Origin: Adhaeribacter terrigena | Lineage (GTDB): Bacteria > Bacteroidota > Bacteroidia > Cytophagales > Hymenobacteraceae | Assembly: GCF_016623615.1 (NCBI RefSeq) | Contig: NZ_JAEHFX010000001.1 | Location: 682,001 to 746,000, forward strand | Direction of reading: 5' to 3' | Length of the DNA stretch: 64,000 bases | Part shown: positions 36,230-45,565 of the stretch, in pieces | How positions within the stretch are numbered: position 1 is the stretch's first letter | Layout of the letters: every line of letters begins with the position of its first letter | Notes under the pieces: generated by a model | The model's database searches: none | The model's input: only the letters and a program-made list of their open reading frames with translations | Told to the model about the DNA's origin: nothing | Position numbers and translations under genes: made by a program

Positions 36230-37264
36230 TTAAGCATACTTAAGTACTTCGTTTATCATAAACTGGGTAGTATCGATGCACTCGTTCAGCATTTTATGAC
36301 GGGTTTGCCGGAACTGCGTTTTTACGTCTTTATTCCGGATTATTTCAATGGCTTTTTCAATGGCTTTTTCCTGATCTTCGGGGCTTTCGGTAAAATTGAA
36401 AACAATGCCGTATTTTCGTTCCTCTTCGTCAGTATAGCCCCGGCCATCGTTGTCCATAAAAATAGATGGCGTACCTAGAACCGCTGCTTCCGAAGCCATG
36501 GTAGCACTTTCGCCGAAAAGCAAGCTGCTATAGTAAAGCGCATCGTGCATTTTATGGAACGGGATCCGGATGCGGTATTTCTCCAGGTCGGTAGGTAATT
36601 CGCCTTCGGCGGTAATAAATACTTTGGCGTGTTCCGAGAGGGCTTTTATGGCTTTCCGTTTGTTCACCAAACTCATGCCCGCATGCCCGAAATCGTGGGC
36701 TGCCCCCCAGGAAACAAACCGGACAATGGCGTATTTTTCTTCTGGTTTTACCTGGAGCAGATCTAAAATTGCCGGGTCAGGAGTAAAATAATTCGGGTGC
36801 AGGTAGGCCAGCTCCATGTAACTGTTAAAACGCACGTGTTTTTTGCCCAGGTTTATGCGGTAGCAGGCCGGCGTAAAAACTTTGGTGGCAAAAGGTACGG
36901 TAAGTTTGTGGTGCAGCTTCGCGTGTTCGGTATCGCTGAAAACGAGGGAAACCTTGCCCAGTATTTTTGCTACCTGCGAAGGGTAAGGATGCAGGAAATT
37001 CAGAAAAACATCGGGCTTGAACCTGGAGGCGATCCCGATCAGTTTGGCATCGGCGTAAAGCATATACAGGAATTTGCCGATCTTGCCGTTCTGCCCTTTT
37101 CCGCGGTTAATGTAGGGGAAATTATACAGCTTCAGTAAATTATGCTCGATCTCTTTGTTGCGGGAAACGAACAGGATTTCGTGCCCGTTTTTTTGCATAA
37201 TGCTGGAGAAATTCCGGAAATAATGCACATGGGCCGGGTGGTTTATATCGATCAGGATCTTCAT
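36230..37264 (-). CDS. DUF354-family protein (GT-B-like), copy 1
   Basis: 344 aa from 37264; a longer frame to 37339 has no family similarity. It opens with the family signature MKILIDINHPAHVHYFRNF and shares VFSDTEHAKLHHKLTVPFATKVFTPACY, IRIPFHKMHDALYYSSLLFGES and TMASEAAVLGTPS with the gene at 38563. DUF354 proteins are predicted GT-B-fold enzymes of archaea and bacteria, related to UDP-GlcNAc 2-epimerase/glycosyltransferases. Exact reaction unknown. The two copies flank a polysaccharide deacetylase. Confidence 0.82.
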   Translation of the reverse strand: MKILIDINHPAHVHYFRNFSSIMQKNGHEILFVSRNKEIEHNLLKLYNFPYINRGKGQNGKIGKFLYMLYADAKLIGIASRFKPDVFLNFLHPYPSQVAKILGKVSLVFSDTEHAKLHHKLTVPFATKVFTPACYRINLGKKHVRFNSYMELAYLHPNYFTPDPAILDLLQVKPEEKYAIVRFVSWGAAHDFGHAGMSLVNKRKAIKALSEHAKVFITAEGELPTDLEKYRIRIPFHKMHDALYYSSLLFGESATMASEAAVLGTPSIFMDNDGRGYTDEEERKYGIVFNFTESPEDQEKAIEKAIEIIRNKDVKTQFRQTRHKMLNECIDTTQFMINEVLKYA

Positions 37265-37455
37265 AGTTTCTTCTGATGAATAATTTAAACTTAATGGTAC
37301 GCCTGTCGTTAAGCCGCGTGGCAGCATCAGAATGGGCATGGAGCTACCCTGAAATGGAGCTGTTTGCTACGAATGAGTACCATATTAACGTAAACAAGCC
37401 CGCCTTGTTTCTGAAAACATGGAATATCTGTATTGGAAAAGTAATATTTTTTATT

Positions 37456-38466
37456 TCACAGATACAGACCTAAAGGACGTAAAACAGTATTTCTGAAAAC
37501 GGGTATAGCTGTGAACCAGAATTGACTTTTAACCTGCTCCTGTTCCATTTTGTCTCTTTCCCAGATTTTGTTGCGCAGGTTATTGGTTAAGTTACTTTTA
37601 GTGCCTAGCAGGATCTTATAAGCCCCGGCTTGTAAAATTTCTGATTCTACAGCTTTGTTGGGTACCCGCTTACCATAAGGATAGGAAAAATACCGGACCT
37701 CGGTATTGAACGTTTCGGCCAGGATCTTTTTAGAACCAAGCATTTCAATTTTTGCTTCAGTATCCGTCAGTTTCGAAAATTCCGGATGAGACATGGAGTG
37801 AGACCCAAGAGAATAACCGAGGCCTAACAATTCGCTTACTTGCTTATTGGTAAGATAAGGCTGGATTTCTGCCAGGTATTGTTTTAGGGGCGGCATACCA
37901 GCAAGTTCCCAAGCCCGGTTGGTTATTGCTTCTTTGGCGGCCATGGGGAAGTAGTTGCTTAAAGCAATTATGCTTTTCTGGTCTGGCGGGAGGTGGTATT
38001 GTTGCGCTAATTCCCGGCAAAGTGCAGCTTCCTTTTCTTTAGAAATTTTATTCTGGATTAAGTAAATCTTATTGTTCCACATCAGGTCATTATTATCCAG
38101 GCAGTTGCTTAGCAGAAACAGGGTAGGTTTTATATTGAATCTGGAAAAGACCGGGGCCATTACCGAATAGTTTTCCTGAAAGCCATCATCCGTTGTGAAG
38201 GCAATTGTTTTGGTAGCTTTTTCATTGTTTTCTACCAGCCACACAGCTTCGTCGAGGGTTATGAAAGTATATCCGTTTTTTTTATACCAGGTAAGTTGTT
38301 CGTTCAGAATGCGTTCTGTGAACACATTCTTTTTATAGTAATAAGGTATGTGGCAGGAATTGCTAACCAGGTGGTAATATACTATTCTGGGCAAACCACT
38401 TTTATAAGATAAGAGGGGTTTTTGAACAACACCAGCATTCAGCAGTTTCATGATCGTATTTTTCAA
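37456..38466 (-). CDS. Polysaccharide deacetylase (NodB-like) between two DUF354 genes
   Basis: 336 aa. Motif 1 reads TTDDGFQEN (residues 91-99) instead of the usual TFDDG, retaining both aspartates. Motif 2 is LGSHSMSHPEFSKL near 220 with both histidines, then YFSYPYGKRV. No signal peptide. Related to but clearly distinct from the deacetylase at 24691. Likely acts with the flanking DUF354 proteins on the same sugar residue. Confidence 0.85.
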   Translation of the reverse strand: MKNTIMKLLNAGVVQKPLLSYKSGLPRIVYYHLVSNSCHIPYYYKKNVFTERILNEQLTWYKKNGYTFITLDEAVWLVENNEKATKTIAFTTDDGFQENYSVMAPVFSRFNIKPTLFLLSNCLDNNDLMWNNKIYLIQNKISKEKEAALCRELAQQYHLPPDQKSIIALSNYFPMAAKEAITNRAWELAGMPPLKQYLAEIQPYLTNKQVSELLGLGYSLGSHSMSHPEFSKLTDTEAKIEMLGSKKILAETFNTEVRYFSYPYGKRVPNKAVESEILQAGAYKILLGTKSNLTNNLRNKIWERDKMEQEQVKSQFWFTAIPVFRNTVLRPLGLYL

Positions 38467-38562
38467 TTTTCCGGAAGTTTAGCAGGTTGACCAGATTTTT
38501 TTATTGCGGGTAGATTTCGGGATCGCATATTGCTTCGGTATAATGGTTTTGAGAATATATGT

Positions 38563-39621
38563 CTAAACATCAGCACTTGCCGGTTGCTTATCATATTTCA
38601 ACACTTCATTCACCATAAACTGCGTAGTGTCTATGCATTCATCTAAGAGATGCTGACTTTGGCGCCGGTACTTTTCTTTCCCGTTTTCTTCCTGAATAAT
38701 TGTCAAGGCTTTTTGAATGGCTGATTCCTGATCCTGGGCACTTTCCCTGAAATTAAAAACCAGGGCGTATTTTTTTTCCTGTTCATCCAGATATCCTAAA
38801 CGGTTGCTGTTAAGAAAAATGGCCGGCGTACCCAGTATAGCAGCTTCTGAAGCCATGGTGCCGCTTTCGCCGAATAATAAGGCGCTGTAATACAACGCAT
38901 CGTGCATTTTATGGAAAGGGATCCGGATGCGGTGTTTTTCCAGGTCTTCCGGCAATTCGCCTTCTGAGGAAATGAATACTTTGGCGTGCCTGGATAGTTC
39001 CTGTACGGTTCTCCTTTTATTTTCCATAGTTATGCCGGCCTGGCCGAAATCGTGCACCGCTGCCCAGGATACAAACCGGACGATCACGAATTTTTCGGTT
39101 TCCTTTACCCCGAGCATCTCCAGCACAGCTGGGTCCGGCTTAAAATAGTTGGGATGCAAATAGGCTACCTCCATGTAGCTGTTAAACCGACATTGTTTTT
39201 TACCAAGGTCTAGACTGTAGCAGGCAGGGGTAAATATTTTAGATGCATACGGCACCGTAAGCTTATGATGCAGGCTGGCATGTTCGGTATCGCTGAAAAC
39301 CAGGGAGGTTTTGCGCAGGAAATTAGCCACCTGCGAAGGGTAGGGATGCAGGAAATTAAGGAAGACATCGGGCTTGAATTTTCTGGCAATGGCCCAGATT
39401 TTTACGTCGGCATAAAGGAGGTATAAGAACTTACTAAATTTGCCGTTTTTGCCTTTTCCCCGGTCTATGTAAGGGATGTTGTAAGAATCCAGTAAGGTAT
39501 GCTCTATCTCCTTGTTTCTGGAAACGAACATAATTTCATGCCCCATCTGTGTCATTAGCTTGAAAAAATTCCGGAAGTAATGCACGTGGGCCGGGTGGTT
39601 GATATCGATCAGAACTTTCAT
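38563..39621 (-). CDS. DUF354-family protein (GT-B-like), copy 2
   Basis: 352 aa. By eye well over half identical to copy 1 over the full length, including the N-terminal MKVLIDINHPAHVHYFRNF and the C-terminal LLDECIDTTQFMVNEVLKY. It differs mainly in scattered substitutions and a slightly longer tail. A duplication that kept the deacetylase between the copies, or insertion of the deacetylase, would explain the order. Confidence 0.82.
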   Translation of the reverse strand: MKVLIDINHPAHVHYFRNFFKLMTQMGHEIMFVSRNKEIEHTLLDSYNIPYIDRGKGKNGKFSKFLYLLYADVKIWAIARKFKPDVFLNFLHPYPSQVANFLRKTSLVFSDTEHASLHHKLTVPYASKIFTPACYSLDLGKKQCRFNSYMEVAYLHPNYFKPDPAVLEMLGVKETEKFVIVRFVSWAAVHDFGQAGITMENKRRTVQELSRHAKVFISSEGELPEDLEKHRIRIPFHKMHDALYYSALLFGESGTMASEAAILGTPAIFLNSNRLGYLDEQEKKYALVFNFRESAQDQESAIQKALTIIQEENGKEKYRRQSQHLLDECIDTTQFMVNEVLKYDKQPASADV

Positions 39622-39684
39622 AGTAGATTGTGGTAGGGAAGGTGGAAAATGTTTTTTAGTTTTTTGTAGAAGTTTTCTTGCAGG

Positions 39685-39713
39685 TAAACGCTATGGGTTC
39701 AGGATTAAAAACT
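39685..39713 (-). repeat. Bipartite TAGCG element, core CATAGCG on the minus strand
   Basis: AGTTTTT block, exact spacing, tail GTTTA. Lies 50 bp downstream of the GT4 gene and 64 bp upstream of DUF354 copy 2. Confidence 0.65.
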
Positions 39714-39762
39714 CTGCAATCCCTGACTTTCTGAAATCAGGAAGTTAGTAACCGGAATGGCT

Positions 39763-40734
39763 TTAGCGCAGTGCCAGCTGGTAAATGCCTTTCACGCGTT
39801 GGGCAATGGTTTCGGCATCTAAACCCAGATCTAAAATGCGTTTTTCACCCTCGGTGCGGCCTTTCCGTTCGGAAAATTCCAGCGCCTGTTTTATTTTTTC
39901 GGCAAAATCCTGGGGTTTGAAAGAAGAAAGGTAACAACCTTCGGTATTGCCAAAAACCCAGCCGGCATCGCCCATATCGGTAGAAACGATCGGGCAGTTG
40001 CAGGCCATGGCTTCTTTGAGTACGTTTGGCGAACCTTCCATAAGCGAGGGCACCACCAACACATGGGCTGCGTTCAGGTATTTGGGTATCATTTCGTGCG
40101 AAACCGGGTAGGGATTGATGAGTTCCACATCGGTGCGGTTCAGGTGTTCGAGCGCATCTTTTACCAGGGCAAAATTCTTCCGGACGTTGGTGCGGCTGCC
40201 CAGGAACAGGATCTGCTTTTTTTCGGGGTCCAGGCCAAGTTCGGAGCGGAAATCGGTAGTAGCCGGTTTGAATTTTTCTTTGTTGATGCCGTTGGGAATG
40301 ATGTAGGATTTATGCTTCAGGTACACGTAATCTTCGATGTTCTGCGATTTGGAAATAATAGCTTTGGTGAACGGCTGGATCAGGTACGTAAGCAGGGTGT
40401 TGGCCCGGCTCTTCAGCTGCACTTTGTTTACGCCAATGTATTCGCCGTAGGCATCGCTGCCCATTAACGACAGCACTACCGGCGTGCGGCCCGAAGCCAG
40501 CACTGCCGACCAGCCGGAATGCGTAAAATGCGCATGGATCAGATCGTATTGGTTAACCTTAAGGTGTTTACGTAGTTCAAGACTTGCCTTGAAATAACCA
40601 TGCAAACCTTTCCCGACTATCGGAAAATAATCTACATCGATACCCACTTTTTTCAGCGATTCGCCCTGTTCTTTAATGAACGGGATCACCTCGAAACCTT
40701 TAATATTACCGCTGCAAACAAACAGGACTTTCAT
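39763..40734 (-). CDS. GT4 glycosyltransferase
   Basis: 323 aa, GT-B fold. N-terminal acceptor domain (MKVLFVCSGNIKGFEVIPF, DLIHAHFTHSGWSAVLA) and C-terminal donor domain with ILFLGSRTNVRKNF and the E-x7-E-type signature PSLMEGSPNVLKEAMACNCPIVSTDMGD. Retaining transfer of a sugar from a nucleotide donor in repeat-unit synthesis. Confidence 0.9.
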   Translation of the reverse strand: MKVLFVCSGNIKGFEVIPFIKEQGESLKKVGIDVDYFPIVGKGLHGYFKASLELRKHLKVNQYDLIHAHFTHSGWSAVLASGRTPVVLSLMGSDAYGEYIGVNKVQLKSRANTLLTYLIQPFTKAIISKSQNIEDYVYLKHKSYIIPNGINKEKFKPATTDFRSELGLDPEKKQILFLGSRTNVRKNFALVKDALEHLNRTDVELINPYPVSHEMIPKYLNAAHVLVVPSLMEGSPNVLKEAMACNCPIVSTDMGDAGWVFGNTEGCYLSSFKPQDFAEKIKQALEFSERKGRTEGEKRILDLGLDAETIAQRVKGIYQLALR

Positions 40735-40790
40735 ATTTTTTCTGGATTACATAAAAGAGATCGTTACAAGTAGCATTACCGGAAGGCCGC

Positions 40791-40819
40791 ACTTTTTCTG
40801 GTCAAAAGCATAGCGTTTT
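40791..40819 (+). repeat. Bipartite TAGCG element, core CATAGCG
   Basis: ACTTTTTC block, 25 bp from the stop codon of the Wzy-like gene and pointing into it. Confidence 0.75.
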
Positions 40820-40843
40820 ATCAGCTTATGCCCTAAGACTTGC

Positions 40844-42109
40844 TTAGTTCATCGAAACAGAATACTGCGTTAAGGCGGGTTCCGGCTCATCTTTAGCCAG
40901 GCTGGTAACCCTGCCGAATTTTGTGGTGCTCAGCAAAAGCATAAGCAGTGGGGCGAAAGTTAAAGTGCCCACAAAACGGCCGGGAATAAGTACAATGAGA
41001 AACATAAACAGGAACGGGTAGAATAATTTCCGGTTCGGGCCGGGAATCTTCAGGTTTTGTTTCAGGAAATAATGACTGAAGAATATTGTGAAAAACAGTA
41101 CCCCTATTAACCCAGTGCTGAAAAAGATCATGTTTATATCTGAGTGGATGGGCCGGGCGTGGTTAAAATATTTGGCTCCAAAACTATAGGAATCGAAGAA
41201 TTTAATGCCGAAAAATACTTCGAACATACTGGCTCTCCGCTCATGATAATCCATCAGGTATTTGGTTTCAAGATAGCGGCCTTCTTCCTCGTAGGTATCT
41301 AAATTCCGGATGCGGTCGCGTTTTTCGAGCTGGGCATCCAGCCGGTCCTGATAAAGCGGATAACTCACTACCAAACCGCCCACGGCAATGAAAAGGAACA
41401 AGACCATTTTGAACATTAGTTTCGGGTTCAGCAAAGCGTAGATCACGATAGCCCCTAACAGCATGCCGAAAGCCGTACGGCGCGTATTTAAAATCAGAAT
41501 GCTGATGTTTATCAGGATCAGCGTCATATCGCTGAGCTTCACCAGTAAATTTTTATGCGGATTAGCCAGCAGGTAATGAACGCTCAGAAAAACCACGATC
41601 GGTACAATGTACATGCGAGAAGTGATCAGAAAACCGGTAGAAAAGGCTTCGGTATAATAGCCGCCGATGCCGAGCACATTCACTACAAAAATGTAGGCCG
41701 GAATCGTGTAAAGTAACAGGCGGTTATAAGGTTCAAATTCTTTTATAAAATCAACTTCGGCTCCCAGGTGTTTGCCAACCGGGATCATGAGCAGCGTGAT
41801 CAGTACCGATAGAAAGGCCCGCGTAGAAACCACCATGTCGCCGGAATTTATTACGAGCAGCAGCAAGAGGTAAAGTACCAGGGCAATAAAAACGGCATCC
41901 GATTTTTTCAGGGCCTGGTACTTGAAAACGTAGATCAGCCCGAGGCTAAGCGGCACGATGTAGCGGATGGCGGCATAGACCTTGTTTTCTTCGTAAAAGC
42001 CATCAAACATATCGAAGAACACGAAATATGCGATCAGGGCGAAAACGAAGGTTCTGGTATCGTAAAAAAACAGAATGATCAGCAGGATTGTAAGGCCAAG
42101 TAAAATCAT
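40844..42109 (-). CDS. O-antigen polymerase/ligase-like membrane protein (Wzy candidate)
   Basis: 421 aa, with about 10-11 hydrophobic segments and a large periplasmic-type loop near residues 235-310 (RLDAQLEKRDRIRNLD, HERRASMFEVFFGIKFFDSYSFG, HSDINMIFFSTGLIGVLFF), the layout of Wzy/WaaL proteins. Sequence is too variable in this family to tell polymerase from ligase. In this locus, between a GT4 and a P-loop kinase, polymerase is the more likely role. Confidence 0.75.
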   Translation of the reverse strand: MILLGLTILLIILFFYDTRTFVFALIAYFVFFDMFDGFYEENKVYAAIRYIVPLSLGLIYVFKYQALKKSDAVFIALVLYLLLLLVINSGDMVVSTRAFLSVLITLLMIPVGKHLGAEVDFIKEFEPYNRLLLYTIPAYIFVVNVLGIGGYYTEAFSTGFLITSRMYIVPIVVFLSVHYLLANPHKNLLVKLSDMTLILINISILILNTRRTAFGMLLGAIVIYALLNPKLMFKMVLFLFIAVGGLVVSYPLYQDRLDAQLEKRDRIRNLDTYEEEGRYLETKYLMDYHERRASMFEVFFGIKFFDSYSFGAKYFNHARPIHSDINMIFFSTGLIGVLFFTIFFSHYFLKQNLKIPGPNRKLFYPFLFMFLIVLIPGRFVGTLTFAPLLMLLLSTTKFGRVTSLAKDEPEPALTQYSVSMN

Positions 42110-42125
42110 AATCGGGTAGGTTTAG

Positions 42126-42872
42126 TTAGTTAAATGGAAGCACAGGCGCTAAGAGCTTTAAGAACAATTCGCCGTTCTGGGAAGGGCTTTGTTTGGTGGA
42201 GAGGGTATGTTTCTGGCGGCAATCTGCATGCTGGTATAACCCGTGCAGATAGGCATTGTATTTCTTCATTTCGGCCAGCCGTTTTTCGGGCGTCATGCGG
42301 TCGAAGCGGCTGCGGTTTGTGCTGCGGTTCTCAATCCGGTCGGCGGCAGTTTCTACATCCAGATCGAAATAAAAAAGATAATCGGTTTTGAAGTAGAACT
42401 GCTTTAGTTCGGTTTGCAGTTTTTCTACCCGATCGGTTTTAAAGATCGTAGCCGACCAAAGCTCCTGGATCATCCATTGATCGAGCAATACCAGGTTTAC
42501 TTCTCTGCTCTTCAGCATTTTATCTAAGGCCGCCTGAAATACCGAAAGCCGCAGAAAACGGTAAACCGAATTAAGACTGTAAATTCGGTAGCGGGCTAAA
42601 GTAGCCGTGTATTGCACCAGGGTAAAAGCCTTCAGAAAAAGGGTGTTAAGGTAGAGCTGAAGTTTCTGCCGGCGTCCCAGATTTCTGAAATATGTTTTCA
42701 GGTCTTCGGATTGGCAAACCTGCAGGCCTTTGGCTTGCAGCATTTCGGCGAAACAATTGCAACTGGTAGTTTTGCCCACGCCCGGTGAACCTACAAATTC
42801 CACGATGGTGGCTTTTTGCTGGGTGCGGGTTGGTTTAGAAGTGGGTGCTGCGGTAAACGTTTTCACCATCAT
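42126..42872 (-). CDS. P-loop nucleotide kinase-like protein in the EPS locus
   Basis: 248 aa. Walker A VGSPGVGKTT near residues 27-36. Later LVLLDQWMIQELW and a helix-rich lid region (YFKTDYLFYFDLDVETAADRIENR, RSRFDRMTPEKRLAEM) resemble thymidylate/deoxynucleoside kinases. Substrate unknown; not a housekeeping tmk by length and sequence. Located 16 bp before the Wzy-like gene. Confidence 0.7.
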   Translation of the reverse strand: MMVKTFTAAPTSKPTRTQQKATIVEFVGSPGVGKTTSCNCFAEMLQAKGLQVCQSEDLKTYFRNLGRRQKLQLYLNTLFLKAFTLVQYTATLARYRIYSLNSVYRFLRLSVFQAALDKMLKSREVNLVLLDQWMIQELWSATIFKTDRVEKLQTELKQFYFKTDYLFYFDLDVETAADRIENRSTNRSRFDRMTPEKRLAEMKKYNAYLHGLYQHADCRQKHTLSTKQSPSQNGELFLKLLAPVLPFN

Positions 42873-42914
42873 TGCTGCTTTTAAGCTTCCTGGGTATATT
42901 TTTTTGTTTGTTAT

Positions 42915-43943
42915 TCAGATTTTTAATAATGGCCCCGGTGAAAAAGGCACCCGAAAAAAGGATTTCCGGGGCGGCCTGGGTTGCCGGGCAAGAACCGGTT
43001 TTTTGGCGGCCACCTGCTGGTAAAAATTCCGGAGCATATTTTTCAGAAAAATGAGCTGAATCACCAGTTTTATTCCCGGATCGGGCAGGCGGTTAAGCAG
43101 AAATAAGATCCGCCATTTGTTTGCCGAAAGCCGGGTATAACTGAAATCGGTTTCCATTTTCAGGCTTTTTACCCGGTTAAAACTAAGCGCGTACCGGATG
43201 CCGGCTTTTAAAGCTTTTCCGGCGATGAGTTCGTTGCGGTAAAAATCGCCGTCGGCATAAAGGTCCAGCCAGCATTCGCGGCAACTGTCCATTTTTGCAA
43301 AACGCTGCGGCAAGCCGCTGAATTTTTTATTGTAGATCACCAGCGGCTTAGGTGTGTAGGCCACCGGGAATTCACGGGCGATGCTGGCACAGAAAAAATT
43401 ATCTTCGCCGCTGATCATGCCTTCCGGAAACCCTTTTATTTTTTCGAAAACTACCGGATCTACAATGGTGGCCGAAAGCCGGGTAATGTGATGGGTCCAT
43501 TCGCAGCGGAAATAATCTTCTACAATTCCTTCCGGCATGGTGCCGCCTTCTATAAAGGTGCGGTGGTTCTCTAAAACGGTATGGGCCGCGCCGTAAAAAC
43601 CACAACCCGGATACGTTAAGAGCAGCTTGCGCATTTCGGCCAGGTACTGCGGCTCCCAAAGATCGTCGGCATCCAGAAAGGCAAGGTAGCGGCCTTTGGC
43701 GCGTTTTATGCCATGGTTGCGGGCTGCCGAAACGCCGGCGTTTTTCTGATGAAAAACCTGCAGACGGTGATCGTGGAACAAACCCGCTATGGTGGCACTT
43801 TGGTCGGTAGAGCCATCGTTTATCACCAGCAGTTCGTAATCCGGAAAAGTCTGGTGGAGTACCGATTGCAGGGTATTGGCGATGTGTTCCTGCTTGTTGT
43901 ATAACGGGATCACGATGCTGAAAAATGGTCTGGCTGCACGCAC
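42915..43943 (-). CDS. GT2 glycosyltransferase
   Basis: 342 aa. FSIVIPLYNKQEHIA, LLVINDGSTDQSA, LAFLDADDLWEPQYL, GEDNFFCASIAREFPVAYT. The strongly basic, Pro/Arg-rich tail (VLARQPRPPRKSFFRV) may bind membrane phospholipids. Specificity unknown. Confidence 0.88.
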   Translation of the reverse strand: MRAARPFFSIVIPLYNKQEHIANTLQSVLHQTFPDYELLVINDGSTDQSATIAGLFHDHRLQVFHQKNAGVSAARNHGIKRAKGRYLAFLDADDLWEPQYLAEMRKLLLTYPGCGFYGAAHTVLENHRTFIEGGTMPEGIVEDYFRCEWTHHITRLSATIVDPVVFEKIKGFPEGMISGEDNFFCASIAREFPVAYTPKPLVIYNKKFSGLPQRFAKMDSCRECWLDLYADGDFYRNELIAGKALKAGIRYALSFNRVKSLKMETDFSYTRLSANKWRILFLLNRLPDPGIKLVIQLIFLKNMLRNFYQQVAAKKPVLARQPRPPRKSFFRVPFSPGPLLKI

Positions 43944-44016
43944 GGGAATAGGGTTTAAGGCATTGCTAATTAATTTTGTTAAGCGATTATCCGGAGATTT
44001 TTAAAAGGCCGGGCCG

Positions 44017-44045
44017 ACTTTTTCAGACTAAAACCATAGCGTTTT
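44017..44045 (+). repeat. Bipartite TAGCG element, core CATAGCG
   Basis: ACTTTTTCAG block; its final T is the last base of the TAA stop of the gene at 44045. Confidence 0.78.
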
Positions 44046-45565
44046 TAAGGACAATTCTCCCAGATATTCTGCTTCACGGAAGTAAGCACCTGTTGCAGCG
44101 GCTGGGTAGCGTCTATGGTTATGGTTTTGCAGCTTTTTCCGAATTGTAGTTTTTTAATGCCGGCTATTTTGGTTTCCAGTTTTTCCAGTGAAGTTTCGCC
44201 AGGTTTGCGGGCTTCTACCACTTCGGCATCGGCAATCAGTTTAATAATGGCATCGGGCGGCGTATTTTCGGCGCGGGCATACACCCGGGCTTCGTAGGCA
44301 GCAATCCTTTTAAAAATTGGGTTTCCGGAATTGCGCAGGTGGTGGAGTAAGGGGCCGTCATTGTAACCCATCAATTGGTTTTGCGGGAACCGGTCGCAGA
44401 TCACAAGCATGCCTTTGGCCCGGGCTTTTTGCATGCGGTTCAGGTTGCTGCTTTTCTCATGGGCTACCAATAGCGCTTCCAGGCACTGATAAATATTGGC
44501 AACCAGGCCACTTTTTTTGCCTGAAACCCTACCGTTTTTTACCTGGCTTTCCTTCGAAGCTGCTTTGGGTTTCGCGGTTTTTTTGAAGGCCTGCAATACT
44601 TTTCTGGGGAAGGAAATCCTGCCGTCGCCGCGGCCGTAGTAAATGCGGTACACATCCAGTTTCTGCCGGAAAGTTGCCTGCAGATTAGCCGTAACCGTAG
44701 ATTTACCGGAGCCGTCGGCGCCAATTACGGCTACTACCATGCCGCCGCGCGGATTGATGCGCTGGGCCAGAATGGGCTGGTTTAATAGGCGTGCCAGCTT
44801 GCGGGAAACTTTTACGGTTACTTCGCGGTACCAGCGCAGCACCAGGGCTTCGAGGGGCGAATGCAGCCGGTTATCGCGGAATTCGTTTCGGATCAGATCG
44901 GCCAGTTTAAACAATTCGCGGCGGTTGAAAGACCCGGTAATGAATTGATAAATTGGTTCGTAGTTTTGGAAAATGCCTTTCAGTATTCGCTCGATGTCTT
45001 CGTTTTTTGCCTGTTTGCGCAGCCATTCGTATTCCGTTTGGGTGTTGCCGGTGTATTTTATTTTATTGAACACGTACATCAGCCCCTGGTCGCGGTGGCG
45101 GAGTTTCAGGGCTTCGCGGATATAAAGCAGCACCAGTTCAAAAGCCGGGCTGCTGCAATAAATGCCGAACGTTTCGTTGAAATACCGGGTTTCGAGGATC
45201 TTGTTTTCAAAATTGAGCTGGTAGCCTTTCAAATACATTTCGCCCATGGTAAGCCGGAAATGCGCATGCACGTGGATCACTTTCCCCGATTCCAGATCCA
45301 GACCCAGGAAATCTTCGATGTCTTTGTATTCTTTCTGGCTGATGGAATGAAAGCGTTTGAAACCAAGTTCATGCAGAATTTCAATGGTTTTTTCTTTCTG
45401 GTTTTCATCGAAGAGTACATCCAGGTCGGTGTCGCCGGTCATGGAAGCGGCCAGGTGTTCGTTGCTTTTCCAGTGGCAGTAAAGTATGTTGTTTTCATGC
45501 CAGGCGGCCACCAGGTTTTTTACCAGGGGGAGGGTGACTGCCGGTTTGGTTATGAATTGGTCCAT
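44045..45565 (-). CDS. Fusion of nucleotidyltransferase-fold and thymidylate-kinase-like domains
   Basis: 506 aa. Residues about 25-240 resemble a nucleotidyltransferase-fold domain (ILYCHWKSNEHLAASM, GDTDLDVLF), a type recurrent in polysaccharide loci. A P-loop domain begins near residue 279 with VIGADGSGKST and continues with MLVICDRFPQNQ and a C-terminal KKLQFGKSCKTITIDAT, like thymidylate kinases. Its linker (about 342-352, VKNGRVSGKKS) is encoded by a TAGCG-element copy. Function unknown; perhaps phosphorylates a sugar or nucleotide used in the pathway. Overlaps the flippase gene by 16 bp. Confidence 0.75.
   Translation of the reverse strand: MDQFITKPAVTLPLVKNLVAAWHENNILYCHWKSNEHLAASMTGDTDLDVLFDENQKEKTIEILHELGFKRFHSISQKEYKDIEDFLGLDLESGKVIHVHAHFRLTMGEMYLKGYQLNFENKILETRYFNETFGIYCSSPAFELVLLYIREALKLRHRDQGLMYVFNKIKYTGNTQTEYEWLRKQAKNEDIERILKGIFQNYEPIYQFITGSFNRRELFKLADLIRNEFRDNRLHSPLEALVLRWYREVTVKVSRKLARLLNQPILAQRINPRGGMVVAVIGADGSGKSTVTANLQATFRQKLDVYRIYYGRGDGRISFPRKVLQAFKKTAKPKAASKESQVKNGRVSGKKSGLVANIYQCLEALLVAHEKSSNLNRMQKARAKGMLVICDRFPQNQLMGYNDGPLLHHLRNSGNPIFKRIAAYEARVYARAENTPPDAIIKLIADAEVVEARKPGETSLEKLETKIAGIKKLQFGKSCKTITIDATQPLQQVLTSVKQNIWENCP
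44510..44538 (+). repeat. TAGCG element inside a coding sequence, core CCTACCG
   Basis: ACTTTTTTT, exact spacing, then CCTACCGTTTTTT, as good as any intergenic copy. Codes in frame for KNGRVSGKKS of the kinase fusion. Confidence 0.65.
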
